Part shown: piece after piece, positions 11,637 through 22,225 of the stretch
Layout: each line of letters opens with the position of its first letter
Position numbering within the stretch: the stretch's first letter is position 1
Assembly (NCBI GenBank): GCA_003439945.1
Contig: QVRM01000466.1
Span: 1 to 64,000 of the forward strand
DNA from: Dermanyssus gallinae
Taxonomy: Eukaryota > Arthropoda > Arachnida > Mesostigmata > Dermanyssidae
DNA: 64,000 bases
Reading direction: 5' to 3'
Program-made: the position numbers and the translations under genes
The notes under the pieces: generated by a model
The model's database searches: none
What the model was told of the DNA's origin: nothing
Seen by the model: only the letters and a program-made list of their open reading frames with translations

Positions 11637-12644
11637 TTAATTTAGCAAAATCACATAATAACGAACAACAATTACATAATAATAATAATAAATTATTAAG
11701 ATGTTTTCCTTTTCATGCAGTCCGAGCATACGAGAGAAGAAGTCATTTTCATACAGCTCGACCTCAATGTCGTCAAGACATGATAGAGGGCGCTCATACT
11801 GCATCTCGGCTTGCTCCGACTCATGTTTATATAGCTCTCCTTCCTGGTCTGAGTCTGCGGCAATGTTGAAGAGTTGTCGCGGGATCTTGTCCTGCAAGCA
11901 ATTTTCGTCCGGGCCTTCGTCATCGTCCCAATCCAGGTCAGTATCACTGCGGTCCCCCTGAAACGCAGATATAATATTCTGCGTTCGTATTTTATATTTT
12001 TTTACTATCAAGTCAGCACACATATAGTGGCAATTATTACTGTATCTAATGATACTTAGTCATCATTACTTGCTGACGCCGTGTACCTTAACGAGTTAAA
12101 TATCCACTCTCCCATAGAGTCTTAACCTGTCCAAAATCTAGTAATCACGTGCAAATATCGACCAATTGTGGTCGTCGGGATAAATAATGTCAAATGTATC
12201 GTATATTGCTAAGCAAAGTTTTTCGGGCTGACCCTCAGCCAAAATTTAACGTCCACGGAACTGTTTGTTCATATTGCTTCATAGACGGACCCCCATACAT
12301 ACAAATGTGCAACGGTGGAGCTCGAACCCGCGCACCTATGTGTCTCCTCCGGTCGCGAGACGCAGGCGGAATGCACCACGCCACCGAGCTCGATACCGGG
12401 CGCCGACGTCGCTCGTCGTCGCTAAGCAGCGTCTTGTGTAACAGTTTCAGTGTATCGCTAACTAATAGGATCGTTAATGTAAGAAACTACAATCGGGACT
12501 TTACCTGGCGGTCTCTAACTTGTCAGCCGTACTCACAATTTCGCATAGCGTGATGAGTGCAGCTATGTTGTGCACCTGTGTATGGACTAAATCGTCTTCG
12601 CCGTCCGAAAGGGAGTTCCTCAAATACCCGAAGTCTCCGGTTTT
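11637..12644 (-). pseudogene. Novel acidic gene family, copy B: exons 3 and 4 with a frameshift
   Basis: The last exon occupies 11637-11957 (107 codons, complete to TAA) and keeps its CAG acceptor (11958-11960). The product is acidic (DTDLDWDDDEGPDENC) and ends in a hydrophobic tail (IVVRYYVILL). Exon 3 is at 12537-12644 with a GTGAGT donor and CAG acceptor, but it is 108 nt instead of 107. One extra base near 12608 breaks the frame after NRRLRVFEELP. Exons 1 and 2, present in copy E, are deleted. The copy is closest to copy E and almost certainly cannot make the full protein. Confidence 0.8.
12219..12418 (-). mobile_element. tRNA-derived SINE in the intron of copy B
   Basis: On the minus strand this block carries an A-box-like TGGCGTGGTGC and a B box GGTTCGAGCTCC, the internal RNA polymerase III promoter of tRNA-derived SINEs. 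The same insertion lies at 62654-62850 in copy E, so it was present before the inverted duplication. The corresponding intron position in copy D (about 28385) is empty. 'ttgctaagca'-like target repeats flank it, slightly decayed here. Confidence 0.75.
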
Positions 12645-12775
12645 CTGTAACAAACAGAAATTTGGCGGTTAGAAGGTCATTAAAAGCATCACGACATGTT
12701 ATACTGCTCTTATAGTGCTCACCTACTAACTGATTTGCTTTGTATACATACACGCAGCCACATACCGGTACTCGA

Positions 12776-12796
12776 TGTATATATATATATATATAA
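12776..12796. repeat. (TA)n microsatellite
   Basis: A short TA run, at the same position as the longer run at 62262-62296 in the inverted copy. Confidence 0.9.
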
Positions 12797-13199
12797 ACTG
12801 CTATTTTTTTAGTGCTTTGTTAAACCTTTATAGCAAGCTGCGCGTTAAAGCTTCACACTGAAAAAGTATGTTTTAAAGAAACCTTAATCCGACAGAGTCA
12901 GGACCCCGTTACCGGTGGTCGACTCGGCTAGCCCACTCCTCGGGTCTAGATCGTTCTCGAAATTTCTGAGGTTTAAGCGTATGATGTCTGGCAAGATCAC
13001 AAGCAATGATCACGAGTCACTCTTGAGTTCTGGAGGATACAGAAACACAACAGGAGCAAATTATAGTAGAGATAATCATGCTGAAGAATGATTGTTAGTC
13101 ACTATGTCGTCGTAAATTGTTTCAAAAGACATTTTAACACTACTACCTTTGTTGTCCTGAGCAGTATACGTATTATCCACACTTGTGAAAAACAAACTA

Positions 13200-13750
13200 A
13201 AGGAAAGTTGTCATCTGTGTTAATTGTGGACGTGTGGGTTCTGCTACAGACTGCTCGTGAGCTCTTAAGCCTGGATGCTCAGAATTTGCGTGTCTTAGTA
13301 AGTTGTTTTTGTGTTTTTCGCCAAGGGGAGCAAAGCTAACGGGGCTGTAGTATCTATGTCACCGCTCTATTATGTTCCGTTTGATCTGTATCAACAATTC
13401 TTAATGTATCGGCAAAAGAATCTAGATTTTCCTGAGCACTAGGATCTCTAGCTTCGTGGGTCGATTTAGAATCCGCATTGGACACAAATACTCGGTAACG
13501 TTTCGACGTTACATCGACGCGTCCACATGTACAATTTCCTTCATATCGACACGACTTCTTAGAAGCTTTGTGAAAAGGGAACGCAGGCTTCGGGATAATT
13601 AAATGCGGCGTTTGGTAGTAGCCCAAGGGGTCAAGTGTCCTTGCCTACTAAAGAGTTCGGGCTTCTGGTAGGGTGCCAACGCACTCTGATACAAAAATCT
13701 CGGACAATTAGATGGCTCTGCTGTGTAAGCACGTTTGCAGTTCACACACT
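13200..13750 (-). pseudogene. Conserved hypothetical ORF, left inverted copy (frameshifted)
   Basis: The minus-strand frame at 13354-13626 (90 codons; GYYQTPHLI, PAFPFHKASKKSCRY, GNCTC) matches the open frame at 59790-60182. Upstream of it the left copy has lost about one base near 13627 relative to the right copy, breaking the N-terminal part. A second conserved stretch nearer 13200-13330 reads NNLLRHANSEHP and AHEQSVAEPT before TAG, again matched in the right copy. I do not recognise the family. Confidence 0.5.
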
Positions 13751-14099
13751 ACGCATTTACGGTATGCCCGTTGCAGCACGCATCTACTTGCTATATGACC
13801 CGTGCCTTAGCACTTAAAATATATCACTGGCCGGTAAGCTTCTAAAACCATATTGTACACTTTCTAGCCTAATAGCGCTGCGAGTGGCTACCGTGTGAAA
13901 TCAGAACTATCTTTGTTAGCGGCTTCTTTGGCTGATTCGCTAGTCTCGCTCGCTTGTGTATAAGTGGTAAACTTCAGTCACACCGGGAGCAGACTTTAAA
14001 AGAATTTAACTTTCTGTGAAAACTGTAGACAAGCCATAATTGTGCGCGGAACCTTAAAATCGATGCACAAGTTGCCGCCATTGGTGTATCGCCTATTAT

Positions 14100-14880
14100 C
14101 AAGACCGTGAGTAGCTGTTTGGCTGCATCGATAGCTGGGGCTAGTGCATCCGCAGCACGAAGGCTAATGGCTGAAGGCTAAGAAATATGCCCAGCTTACC
14201 AAGGAATTTATACATATGCTGCAGCATGCATTGGTGCCATGCAAATCTGTTGGCGAAGCGCACAGCTTTGGCTCTGTTATCAGACATCTCACTGCTCGTC
14301 TAGCGACCTCAAGCGTTGAAGCAACTACTAAAGCCATTCAGAAGGAACTTCAGGGTCATCGAAGAAAGCTCTATAGTTCAGCATAACATGGAAATCAATC
14401 AACAATCTACAAATACGTAAGAAAACGGCTTAAAATTAAACCCAAAGTTGGCGCAATCAAAAGGCAGGATGGTCAGTTCGCTACTAACACCTCTAAAAAG
14501 CTGAATTTCTCCGTGACACCCTTGTGTGAACCTATCCGTTTTCCGGTGAGTTGGCAGAGCGCTCCCGTCGGCCTCAACTTGATGTACAAACAACAGAAAA
14601 TCTCACAAGCGTTGTTGACAGCTCCGCTGAGAACCTGACGCGACATCTTAGGAAGCTCTCAAATTAACACAGACGGAACACCAGATGGTATCAATGCGTT
14701 TGTATACAAGCGATGCGACCGTTCAGTATCGCCTTTATCGCTAATATTCCGACGTTTTCTTGAAGAAGGAACTATACCTGATTTGTTCCGCTGTGCCATC
14801 GCGTGCCCAGTGCAGGAGAAAGGGGATAAGACTGATGCACAAAACAATTACCCTGTATCGCTAACGTCCGTTCACAGTCA
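14100..14880 (+). pseudogene. CR1/L3-like LINE ORF2 relic
   Basis: Translated pieces match the linker and early RT region of the intact CR1-like element at 37440-40181. KYVRKRLKIKPKVGAIKR parallels RYVQKRMKIKDTLTSIKR. TPDGINAFVYKRCDRSV and LSLIFRRFLEEGTIPDLFR, then CAIACPVQEKGDK and YPVSLTSV, parallel TPDGIPAIVYKKCGYDV, LSIIFRRSLEEENVPNLFR, YAIVCPVHKRGDK and RPVSLTSV. Stops and frameshifts are frequent. The same relic is present inverted at 58722-59500, so it is part of the duplicated unit up to about 14762. Confidence 0.85.
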
Positions 14881-15155
14881 CCGTTCACGGTCATCCGTGG
14901 GCTACCCTATGAAGTGTAATTGTGTTCTCTAGCCGGAGATAGAGACAAATCTAATCTGCTTTTGCTCGACACATCGACGGTTTAATTGGTGATTTCAACG
15001 CACTCGAATTGGTCATGTCTTGTATCAAAATTAATTCACAAAAAGTTGCAAATCGTTTGCCTTACAAATGTATTTTGAAAAACAATTTATTAGCTTTATT
15101 CATCCAGACTTGCATCGTACGTTTACGGCGCATCGCGCAATGACATATCGATGCG

Positions 15156-15195
<40 letters not shown>

Positions 15196-15538
15196 TAGCA
15201 ACTCTTTTTTGAATTTATCAGAGCAAAATGCTGCGCTTCAAAAAAAGAGCCGAAAGTAGAAATAAAAAATTGCACATTATTATGTACAATAGTAGTGCCG
15301 GTCTAAGATATATATTTGTGGTAGTTAGATGGAAGACTAGCATCAGACGGATGAATTGCTGTCTCTTTAATTCGGTGGAATTGAAGCATCTATCACAAGT
15401 ATATAGCAGGTATGTAGGTAGTCAATTAAAATATATAGTGGTTTGAAAACACGATATAGCTGCCCAATATATCGTTGCTTATTGTGTTCTCTACGCTGAG
15501 TTTGATTTTAAAGCTCGGAACAAAGCGTATCGATACTC

Positions 15539-15580
<42 letters not shown>

Positions 15581-16240
15581 TGTCTGGGTTTTGTAGCCAG
15601 TGCATACACTATATCTATATAGAAGTTAAGATTAGTGAAATATAGTTAGAGCCGCTATATTTCACTAAAACAGGTGCACTCACCTTACCTAAATCTAACA
15701 ACCGACACAGTCACTTCTACTTAAAAACGCTAAAATACACATAAGATAGGTCTTTGCAATGGTGAACGCACTGCTTACCTATTTGACACAGTGACGCGGC
15801 GAATTATAACAATTTTGCATCTTCTAAATGCAAAAAGGAACTGTCTGACGGTGTTGGATCTCACAGTTCGGTCACACTGGTGGTCACGATGGTCTGTGGC
15901 AAAACTCCCGTTAAAGAGCCAGATATAACTTGCGATCTAGGTATTTTAAGCGGGAGCTCGCACCAGTGCGACCGTCCGGCGCAACAGCTGAGTAGATTCT
16001 TTTGCAATTCCACTTTTACAACAGCTGAGTAGATTATTTTTCTCATTATGAAAAGTGGAACAAGTGTTTGGGGATAAAAGAAAAAAAAAAGATAATAAAA
16101 ACAGAGGTTAACACCTATACCATATGATTGGCGATACTGACACACAAAGTAAAGGAGCACACTAAGCTATAACTTGATAGACAGTATGACTCGAAATGAC
16201 AACAGAAACTGAAAAATTAGACCATTGCTCTAAGTAAATC
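14880..16240. other. No gene recognised; AT-rich with TA runs
   Basis: It holds (TA)n at about 15159-15188 and 15543-15576, a perfect 13-bp-arm hairpin at 15633-15666 and a run of A near 16078-16091. The small ORFs are low-complexity or lack motifs. Confidence 0.5.
15633..15666. repeat. Short perfect inverted repeat
   Basis: Arms 15633-15645 and 15654-15666 are exact reverse complements around an 8-nt loop. It lies just after a (TA)n run. Confidence 0.85.
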
Positions 16241-16629
16241 CCTCCTTTCGGTCATGTGTTCCGATTAAAAAGCCATCTCTTGACGTCTCGGGTAAAACAG
16301 GTCAGGGACTTCGAGTAACGAATTTTCTGCGGGATGCTCTCCCACACCACGGGCAGTCTGTACACAAGAGATTGGATGCTAGATCTTTTCTGCACGCGAG
16401 GTATCACAAAAGTGGTAGCCCGTCGCGAGGTTTTCCGCCGCTGAGGGACTAGAGGGAAGACAACTTCAGTAGGTACTAAACTACGACTGATCTTGAAGCC
16501 AAAACTAGCTACTTGAAGACGATACAGCGAATCGATGGATAGAATCCTTAAGTCACAATATATATTTCTAACAGATTGACTACGTCTCATTCCAAATATA
16601 GCCCTCAGAGCATCGTTTTGTATTACATG

Positions 16630-16669
16630 AGTGGTACAAGACTAGCATCTTAGCTAGCCTTGTACCACT
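16630..16669. repeat. Inverted repeat with 17-bp arms, one mismatch
   Basis: Arms 16630-16646 and 16653-16669 are reverse complements apart from one base. It lies inside the minus-strand LINE relic, where it interrupts the reading frame, so it formed after insertion. Confidence 0.8.
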
Positions 16670-16844
16670 AGATGGTAGTCTATCGTATCCACCTCCCCAC
16701 AAGAGAATGCCGTACGTGAGTACCGGCACAAACAGCGTTTTGTAGATAAATTTCAGACCATCCAGCGGAATTCCTATACGGTGCAAACGTCGCAGGGCCG
16801 ATATAACTGCGTAACATTTGGGTGCGATATGATCAATATGAGCG

Positions 16845-17400
16845 TAGAGCATACTGTTCTGCGGTGTGATGCTCTCAGGGAAGCACGGGACGCAGCACCA
16901 ACCGCTGTGAGGGGCCGACCCATCAAGGAGGTGGTCTCCCATATGATGACTTCGGCGGAGGCATGGAGGGAGGCGACGAACTTGTTCGACGCTGTTTTGA
17001 CACTCAAGACAGCCAAGGAAACGGCCAGGCGGGAGAGGTTTGAGCGGGTCTCTCGGGAGAGTGGTCGAGACGAGGAGCCGAGGGAGGGGGGAGGGGGTGG
17101 GGAGCAGCCAGGCCCTCATGGTCTCGACGCACCCTCACAGGACGGATTACAAAATGGCATCCCCCTATCCAACCGCAGGTAGACATGCGGGATGATAGTA
17201 AGGGATAGAGCTGATTGAAGGAGAACGGCAGGGACGCCTCTCCCACGGTTTCGATGTAATGCCAAAGTAATACCGAGCCTGGGGGGGTGGGGAGGAATCC
17301 GGGTTTAGTGGGTTTGCGAGTCTCACACTAGTCACGCAGGCTGCTAGTGGCGCATGTGCATCATGCATTACCGAAACCTCCCAGAACAAAAAAAAAAAAA
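16845..17400 (+). mobile_element. R1-like LINE 3' fragment with poly(A), nested
   Basis: The plus-strand frame begins abruptly with NMSVEHTVLRCDALREARD, matching the C-terminal zinc-knuckle region of R1-group ORF2. It runs through an Arg/Glu/Gly-rich tail to a stop near 17182. A 3' UTR follows, ending in a run of about 15 A at 17386-17401. The minus-strand LINE reads through on both sides (HIDHIAPKCYAVISAL on the left, NASKTSLTFLN on the right), so this is a 5'-truncated insertion into an older LINE. Confidence 0.85.
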
Positions 17401-17789
17401 AATTCAGACCGAATTCAGAAGAAAGACGATCAAGGTCCGCCTGCAACCTTAATTCAGGAAAGTGAGGCTAGTCTTGCTAGCATTAACAACGAGGCCAAAA
17501 TAATTAAATATTTTGATTACCTCCTTCACTTGGGATAGTGAGCGCGTTATATAGAGGGCTGGAGGGTCAGCCCTAAAGAAAAGTGAAGTGTCATCGGCAA
17601 AAGCTATCGGTTTGCCAATGTTCTCTTTTTCAATATTAAGCAGAATGAAATTCATGAGAATCAAGAACAGAAACGGTCTTAGCACTGATCCTTGTGGAGT
17701 TCCAATATTAACAGATCTTCACGAGGAAACCACTTGTCCTATACGGACAGACTGCAATCTAGAGGATAGAAATGAATTAAACCACTCGA

Positions 17790-17838
17790 ACACCCAAGGC
17801 TTTGCAAAATTGCCGAACACCCAAGGCTTTGCAAAATT
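17790..17838. repeat. Tandem duplication of about 26 bp
   Basis: A segment starting 'aacacccaaggctttgcaaa' occurs twice in direct succession within the LINE relic. Confidence 0.85.
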
Positions 17839-18799
17839 TGCAGAATGAAAGAATGGCGAACGCAATTGAATGCCGCGGTGACGTCGAGAAAGACGCCTAA
17901 ACAGGCTTTTGTCGATTCAACAGAGTCGGTCACAAACTGCCACAGATGCGCTAGTGCCAGGCCCGTGGACCGACCGTGACGGAATCCAAATTGATTAGGC
18001 GATAGAAAGCTGCAGGATTCGAGGAAGCGTTCTAGCTGCACGAGAGCAAGCTTCTCGAATAGCTTTGAAATGCAGTCAACCAGGGTAGGTCGGTCGCTTT
18101 TAAGCTCCGCAACGTCGCCTTTCTTTTTGTAACTAGGTGTAACATGAGAAGCCTTAAGGGCGGTTGGAAACACTCCAGATGCGAGTGAAAGGTTTGCTAT
18201 GTGCGTAAGAGGACCAGCAATGTATGAAGTACCAAGCTTTAGAAGTTGAGCAGGAAGTCCCGTTGCACTGCAGCTCCAGCTCCGTTTCTGCTTAAGTAGT
18301 ATCGAGGCCACCTCAGTTACCGTTACAGCGCAAAAACTGAAGAAAACGTCATTACAGGGCCAAAGATTCCTTAATCGCGGTCTAATGTCGTCCTTAAAAC
18401 TCAATGAAGAGACCGTCTTCAAACCCACCGATACGAAAAAGCGGTTAAATTCATCGGCTATTAAAACAGGATCTGTGGAAGTTTCTCCAGAAGAGGTGAC
18501 AAGAGCAGAAGGCGACTCGGTCGAGCCCTTATGTTTACCACAGGACCTGTTGATGAACTGCCAGGGACGGCGGGCATCTCCACGTAAGGTATCAAACGGC
18601 TCCTTGTAGAACGCTGAACGTGCAATACGAACAGCAGTTTTGTACCTTTTCTGGCTCACCAGATAAGCATGTTTACTTTCTGGGGAATTAATCTTTCTGT
18701 GCCTAATGGACATTTTGTTAGCATGCCTTCTTAGGCGACGCAGTCCTGGCGAGAACACAAACTGAATGATGTGCTGTTTGATCGTCGTTGTTTCTCTGC

Positions 18800-19330
18800 A
18801 TTTGAGCAAGGAGACAACAACAGGGAAATTGTATATATAAACACATTGCACAGTATGGACCTAATTTAGCAACCATACATATAAGACATGATAGCTTGCA
18901 ATGACCATGTTCGGTGTCAACGTGCACGAGTCTTGCACGTGCAAATATTGCTTTTTCACGTACTATTGTGCGTAGGTTTACGCAGCGTGAGGAGTAACCA
19001 AGTAGAACTTTTGCGCAGCTTTCTGTTTTATTCGAAACGCTTTACTGTTGGATCATCTCGACGAATAGCAGAACAATTTCGTGGTGTGCCACAGTTTATT
19101 ACTAAACAGAACTGGCGCCCATTAGGTGAGTTAGTTTTCACTTTTCGGTCTTCTAGCACGCATGGGCCGCAGACGCTCGAATACGTCCAGCGAAAGAATT
19201 GTATGCAATGAGAAAAGCTGAACGCCTAAGTTGTGACAATGTGGCGTACTGCATCTCTTCAGGTCTGACGTGCGCTGAAGCATGCCACGTGGTCCTGTTT
19301 CGAACTGCAGAATTGTTGCTATCAGCAGGA
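18800..19330. other. Unassigned stretch
   Basis: It holds ORFs of up to 107 codons (for example 18888-19211, plus) with no recognised motif or paralogue in the window. It could be the upstream exons or promoter of the fragment at 19340-19526, but I cannot support this. Confidence 0.4.
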
Positions 19331-19339
19331 AGAGTGCGC

Positions 19340-19526
19340 TGTGACGTGTATTGGTGACATTAGACCATGCGACCATGGTAATCTCCATCCTGCGGACACT
19401 CGCACGAGAGAAAGTTCAGAAAGTCTTCAACTCTTGGTTGCCGCAAACGAAGTCGACTACGGGGAGTTCGAAAAAAAATGTGTTATGTCGTTCGGCGAAG
19501 AGCATATTTTTCTCGACCAGAACTAG
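19340..19526 (+). pseudogene. Partial paralogue of the minus-strand ORF at 52550-53047
   Basis: The plus-strand frame reads GNLHPADTRTRESSESLQLL, then VAANEVDYGEFEKKC, then a stop after EEHIFLDQN. It aligns with EENLHSPADAYIEEFLESLQ, LALTNNGISYQELEKRA and the following residues of the 52550-53047 ORF. The hydrophobic C-terminus of that ORF is absent because the frame stops early. About 55 residues can be matched, too many in order to be chance. The protein family is unknown to me. Confidence 0.55.
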
Positions 19527-19855
19527 ACTCTAAAGAGCATCTTCACTGGGCATCTGCTTCGTATTTTCGAGGTAAGACATGTAGCCAATTAAACAACAAT
19601 TAAAATGATGTACATCATAGCTCAAATAAGTAGATATATGTATGCATATTTCAGTTGAAAGGAACGAACGAAGATAGACAGCTTTATCTGTTTTGAGATA
19701 CAACATGATGAAAGAAAACGCTCTGTTAGTCAACATAGATGCATTTTGTGTTTATACATATTGTACGAGACTGCGCAAACAAAATATTTATTTTAACTTT
19801 ATAACTACTTCGTGAACTTAAATGCAAACATTTCAATATTCGGTTACGGCACCTT

Positions 19856-19876
19856 ATATATATATATATATATATG
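19856..19876. repeat. (TA)n microsatellite
   Basis: A short TA run about 200 bases upstream of gene copy C. Confidence 0.9.
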
Positions 19877-19974
19877 GTTTCGCTAAACAAATATGGCAAA
19901 TATGTTAGGAATTGTTAAACAATTTATATATAAGAGGGCGGATCGAGAAGTTATGATACATTTTCATAAAACGG

Positions 19975-20030
19975 AATATTTATTTAATCTTTTTCAGTGT
20001 TTCTGTTCTCACAGTAAGCACTTTCAACTC
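19975..20030 (+). promoter_or_regulatory. Putative core promoter of gene copy C
   Basis: An AT-rich TATA-like stretch (tatttattt near 19977) lies about 40 bases before 'gtaagcactttcaactc' (20013-20029). That motif is conserved upstream of copy D ('gtaagcacattcaactc', 27232-27248) and, in part, upstream of copy E ('attagcacattaaactc', 61556-61572). In all three it lies 40-60 bases before the first ATG, so it probably marks the transcription start or 5' UTR. This is inferred from conservation only. Confidence 0.4.
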
Positions 20031-20076
20031 AGACAAGCTTCCTGTTGAGCCAGTAAATCTTCTTAGGTTTGCTATG

Positions 20077-21457
20077 ATGGATTTTGACAGACTTCTACGT
20101 TCAAACAGGTATAATTGACTTTTATGCATTTAGACCATTATTTTAGGCGCCTTTCTAGCTGGTACTTCGTTGTGTACATTTGACGTTTAAAAATTGCCTA
20201 ACTATTCGTAGTTTTTAGTTTTTAGGGAATTTACAGTATTTATGTGTGATTTTTCCGCAGTTTCACGGTCTCTTCGTGTCCGGATTATAGCATGAACGAT
20301 GCGACGTACACTGCCGACGCGTCGCGACCGAAATTCGAACCTGCATTTCCGCATATGGTCATGTGCCCCACTCCTGGCCAATCCACATATCCACCAGGTA
20401 CGTGTGAGCGCACATAAGACGTTGGTAAAGCAGCTGATCACATGTGCAAGTGTTCGTGCCCAGAGTGCAAGTAAGCAACCATGCATGTACAATATCTGTT
20501 TGACTAAAATAAAGACAACGACTTAGCATTTCACAATTTTTTGCAGCACATTACCGCAGCACATGTCAACCAAACGTAATTGAGCTTGTCAAACGCGTAC
20601 CACGTCTACAATTGGCAATCATAATATGCACAGCTAACCAACAGCAATTAGCACAAAAAACAAACCAACAGAAAGCAGTACACCAGTATAACCGATATTT
20701 TCTAGTTAGCATCCAATTACTAAAACACAATTACTCTTCTTTACAGAGAACCGGAGGCTCAGGGTCTTTGAGCAATTTCTCCTGGACGGCGAAAGTGACC
20801 TGATTCTTACACAGGTGCACAACATCGCCGCCTCTATTACACTATGTGAACTCGTAAGTATGGCCGAAAAGAAAAGATCGCCGTTTCGTTAGCTATACAT
20901 GACCTAAATTTCTAACCGGGTTATATCAGTTACTAGAAGAAATCTAATGGAATTGATTCCATCTTTTTAGTCGATGTTGCCATGTTCTAAGATGACACAC
21001 TTGTCGATCATCATTTGCATTGTAATTATTAAAATATCAAAGAGTAACGCCGTCCGCATTCTCACGATCTGTGTTTTAGGAGGACTGCTACGTGACTGGT
21101 GACTGTAGTGAAGAGAATCACTTGGATGAGGACGCATTTGAGCCTGCCGTCACAACGACCAAATGCACCCAAATGAGAATCGACGGCAATGAGAAAGGGG
21201 GTGAATCGAAACAATCCGACATGCTGTTCGAACCCCCTCTGTCAAGACTCAGCGAAGATGTCGATAAGGACACAGCCGAAACGGACGACATTAGTGATGA
21301 CGACACCTCGTCCGGCGATTTGAACTGTTTAATGGGTACTGGCCGGGTCTCTTCGGAAAATCGCCACACCTCACACAGATGGGATCCACCTGTAGCTCAG
21401 ATCGGAGTCTGTGGCTTTTTCTACATAGCATACCTGCTCGGCATAAGGCCAGCATAG
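20077..21457 (+). CDS. Novel acidic gene family, copy C: complete four-exon gene, unknown function
   Basis: The exons are 20077-20108, 20261-20397, 20747-20853 and 21080-21457, giving 217 residues. Every intron starts with GT (GTATAA, GTACGT, GTAAGT) and ends with AG after a pyrimidine stretch, in phases 2, 1 and 0; the frame stays open throughout. An ATG three bases earlier (20074) is in frame. Residues 1-10 read MDFDRLLRSN. Exon 2 has RPKFEPAFPHM and a few Cys. Exon 3 encodes NRRLRVFEQFLLDGE and TQVHNIAASITLCEL, the most conserved part of the family. Exon 4 is acidic (HLDEDAFEPAV, TAETDDISDDD) and ends VAQIGVCGFFYIAYLLGI, a possible tail anchor. AATAAA follows at 21519. I know no matching domain family. 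It is the best-preserved copy and most likely to be expressed. Confidence 0.72.
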
Positions 21458-22225
21458 CCAAGCATCGAGTGCTGTTGTATAGGTATTACTGTTCCCGTGT
21501 TTTTGTGTCTTTGGTGTCAAATAAAAGCAGGCTTCGCGACGATTGAAGTCAACCATTTTACGATCGTGGAGTTTACTGTACGTCCTTAACCCCAATTGCA
21601 ATTTCATTCTTTTGTTTTGAGGAAAGCGGTGCCTTTGGACAATTTTTTGTCAATCGTAGACAATCTGTCGTCTCTCTAATCAGCCAGCAATCTCCTTTTT
21701 AATCTAAGATCCCGTTATTTAAACATGCAATATACTCGTGTTTCCCTAGATCTTTTAAAACATTTTCCTGTATCCGGTTCAATTCCGTCGCCGTGCTTTT
21801 TTAGATGGTTGTTAGAGCGCTTCGTGGTTGGTCTCTACTAATACCCGATTTCCACTAGAAGTTGTTCTGTTTATAAAAATCAAAGTTGTGTGACGTTATT
21901 AAGGACCTCCGTCAAGACTGCCCATTCATAACCTCTGCTATATGACAGCAAGCTGTATGCTCATATATTGTCCTAATCAAATTCGACCGTAAATGGTATT
22001 CACGTTGGTTATCGTCTTTCTGTGCATGCGCCACAAACATAGAAATCAGGATCCTACAGTTTGCAGCTTTATTTCAAGTGACATACTATCCATTAGATGC
22101 ATTTTTTTGCCCAAATGTCGCACCAGGTCGGCCCATTTTAAATGAGTTTAACCATATATGCCTAATACTCTGAAACTTATTTGAGCATCAAATTTAATAG
22201 CTTTCTGTCGACAGTGTGTACTGGG
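20985..22225 (+). repeat. Segmental copy shared with ~1884-3225
   Basis: The last intron end, exon 4 and 3' flank of copy C are repeated around copy A with small differences. Homology ends near 22225, where the C-terminus of a minus-strand LINE begins. Confidence 0.88.
21519..21524 (+). terminator. Polyadenylation signal AATAAA of copy C
   Basis: A canonical hexamer 62 bases after the stop codon, conserved at 2403-2408 in copy A. Confidence 0.7.

Larger units (their letters stand above)
11404..14762 (-). repeat. Left arm of a large inverted segmental duplication
   Basis: The reverse complement of this block matches the right part of the window: 12886-14762 pairs with about 58835-60650, and 11404-12860 pairs with about 62200-63690. 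The right copy contains an extra 1.5 kb between the two parts (60650-62190, with exons 1 and 2 of gene copy E) that is missing here. The arms are about 44 kb apart. Matched features include the SINE, a (TA)n run, a conserved ORF and a CR1-like relic, each in reversed order and orientation. Confidence 0.88.
16252..18800 (-). pseudogene. Daphne/CR1-like LINE ORF2 relic, interrupted
   Basis: On the minus strand this LINE gives, in order: a pre-RT linker (KRYKTAVRIARSAFYKE), the RT fingers and palm (NQFGFRHGRSTGLAL, GVFLDVTAAFNCVRHSFI), a FADDTSLFF catalytic motif near 17590, and NASKTSLTFLN near 17455. After a gap it continues with a post-RT segment (LRRLHRIGIPLDGLK, VLTYGILLWGG) and a C-terminal tail (16252-16590) with VWESIPQKIRYSKSLTCF, typical of CR1/L2/Daphne ends. 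The gap at about 16845-17400 is an R1-like fragment inserted in the opposite direction. A short tandem duplication near 17790-17835 repeats ILQSLGCS in the frame. Endonuclease and ORF1 are missing. Confidence 0.85.
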
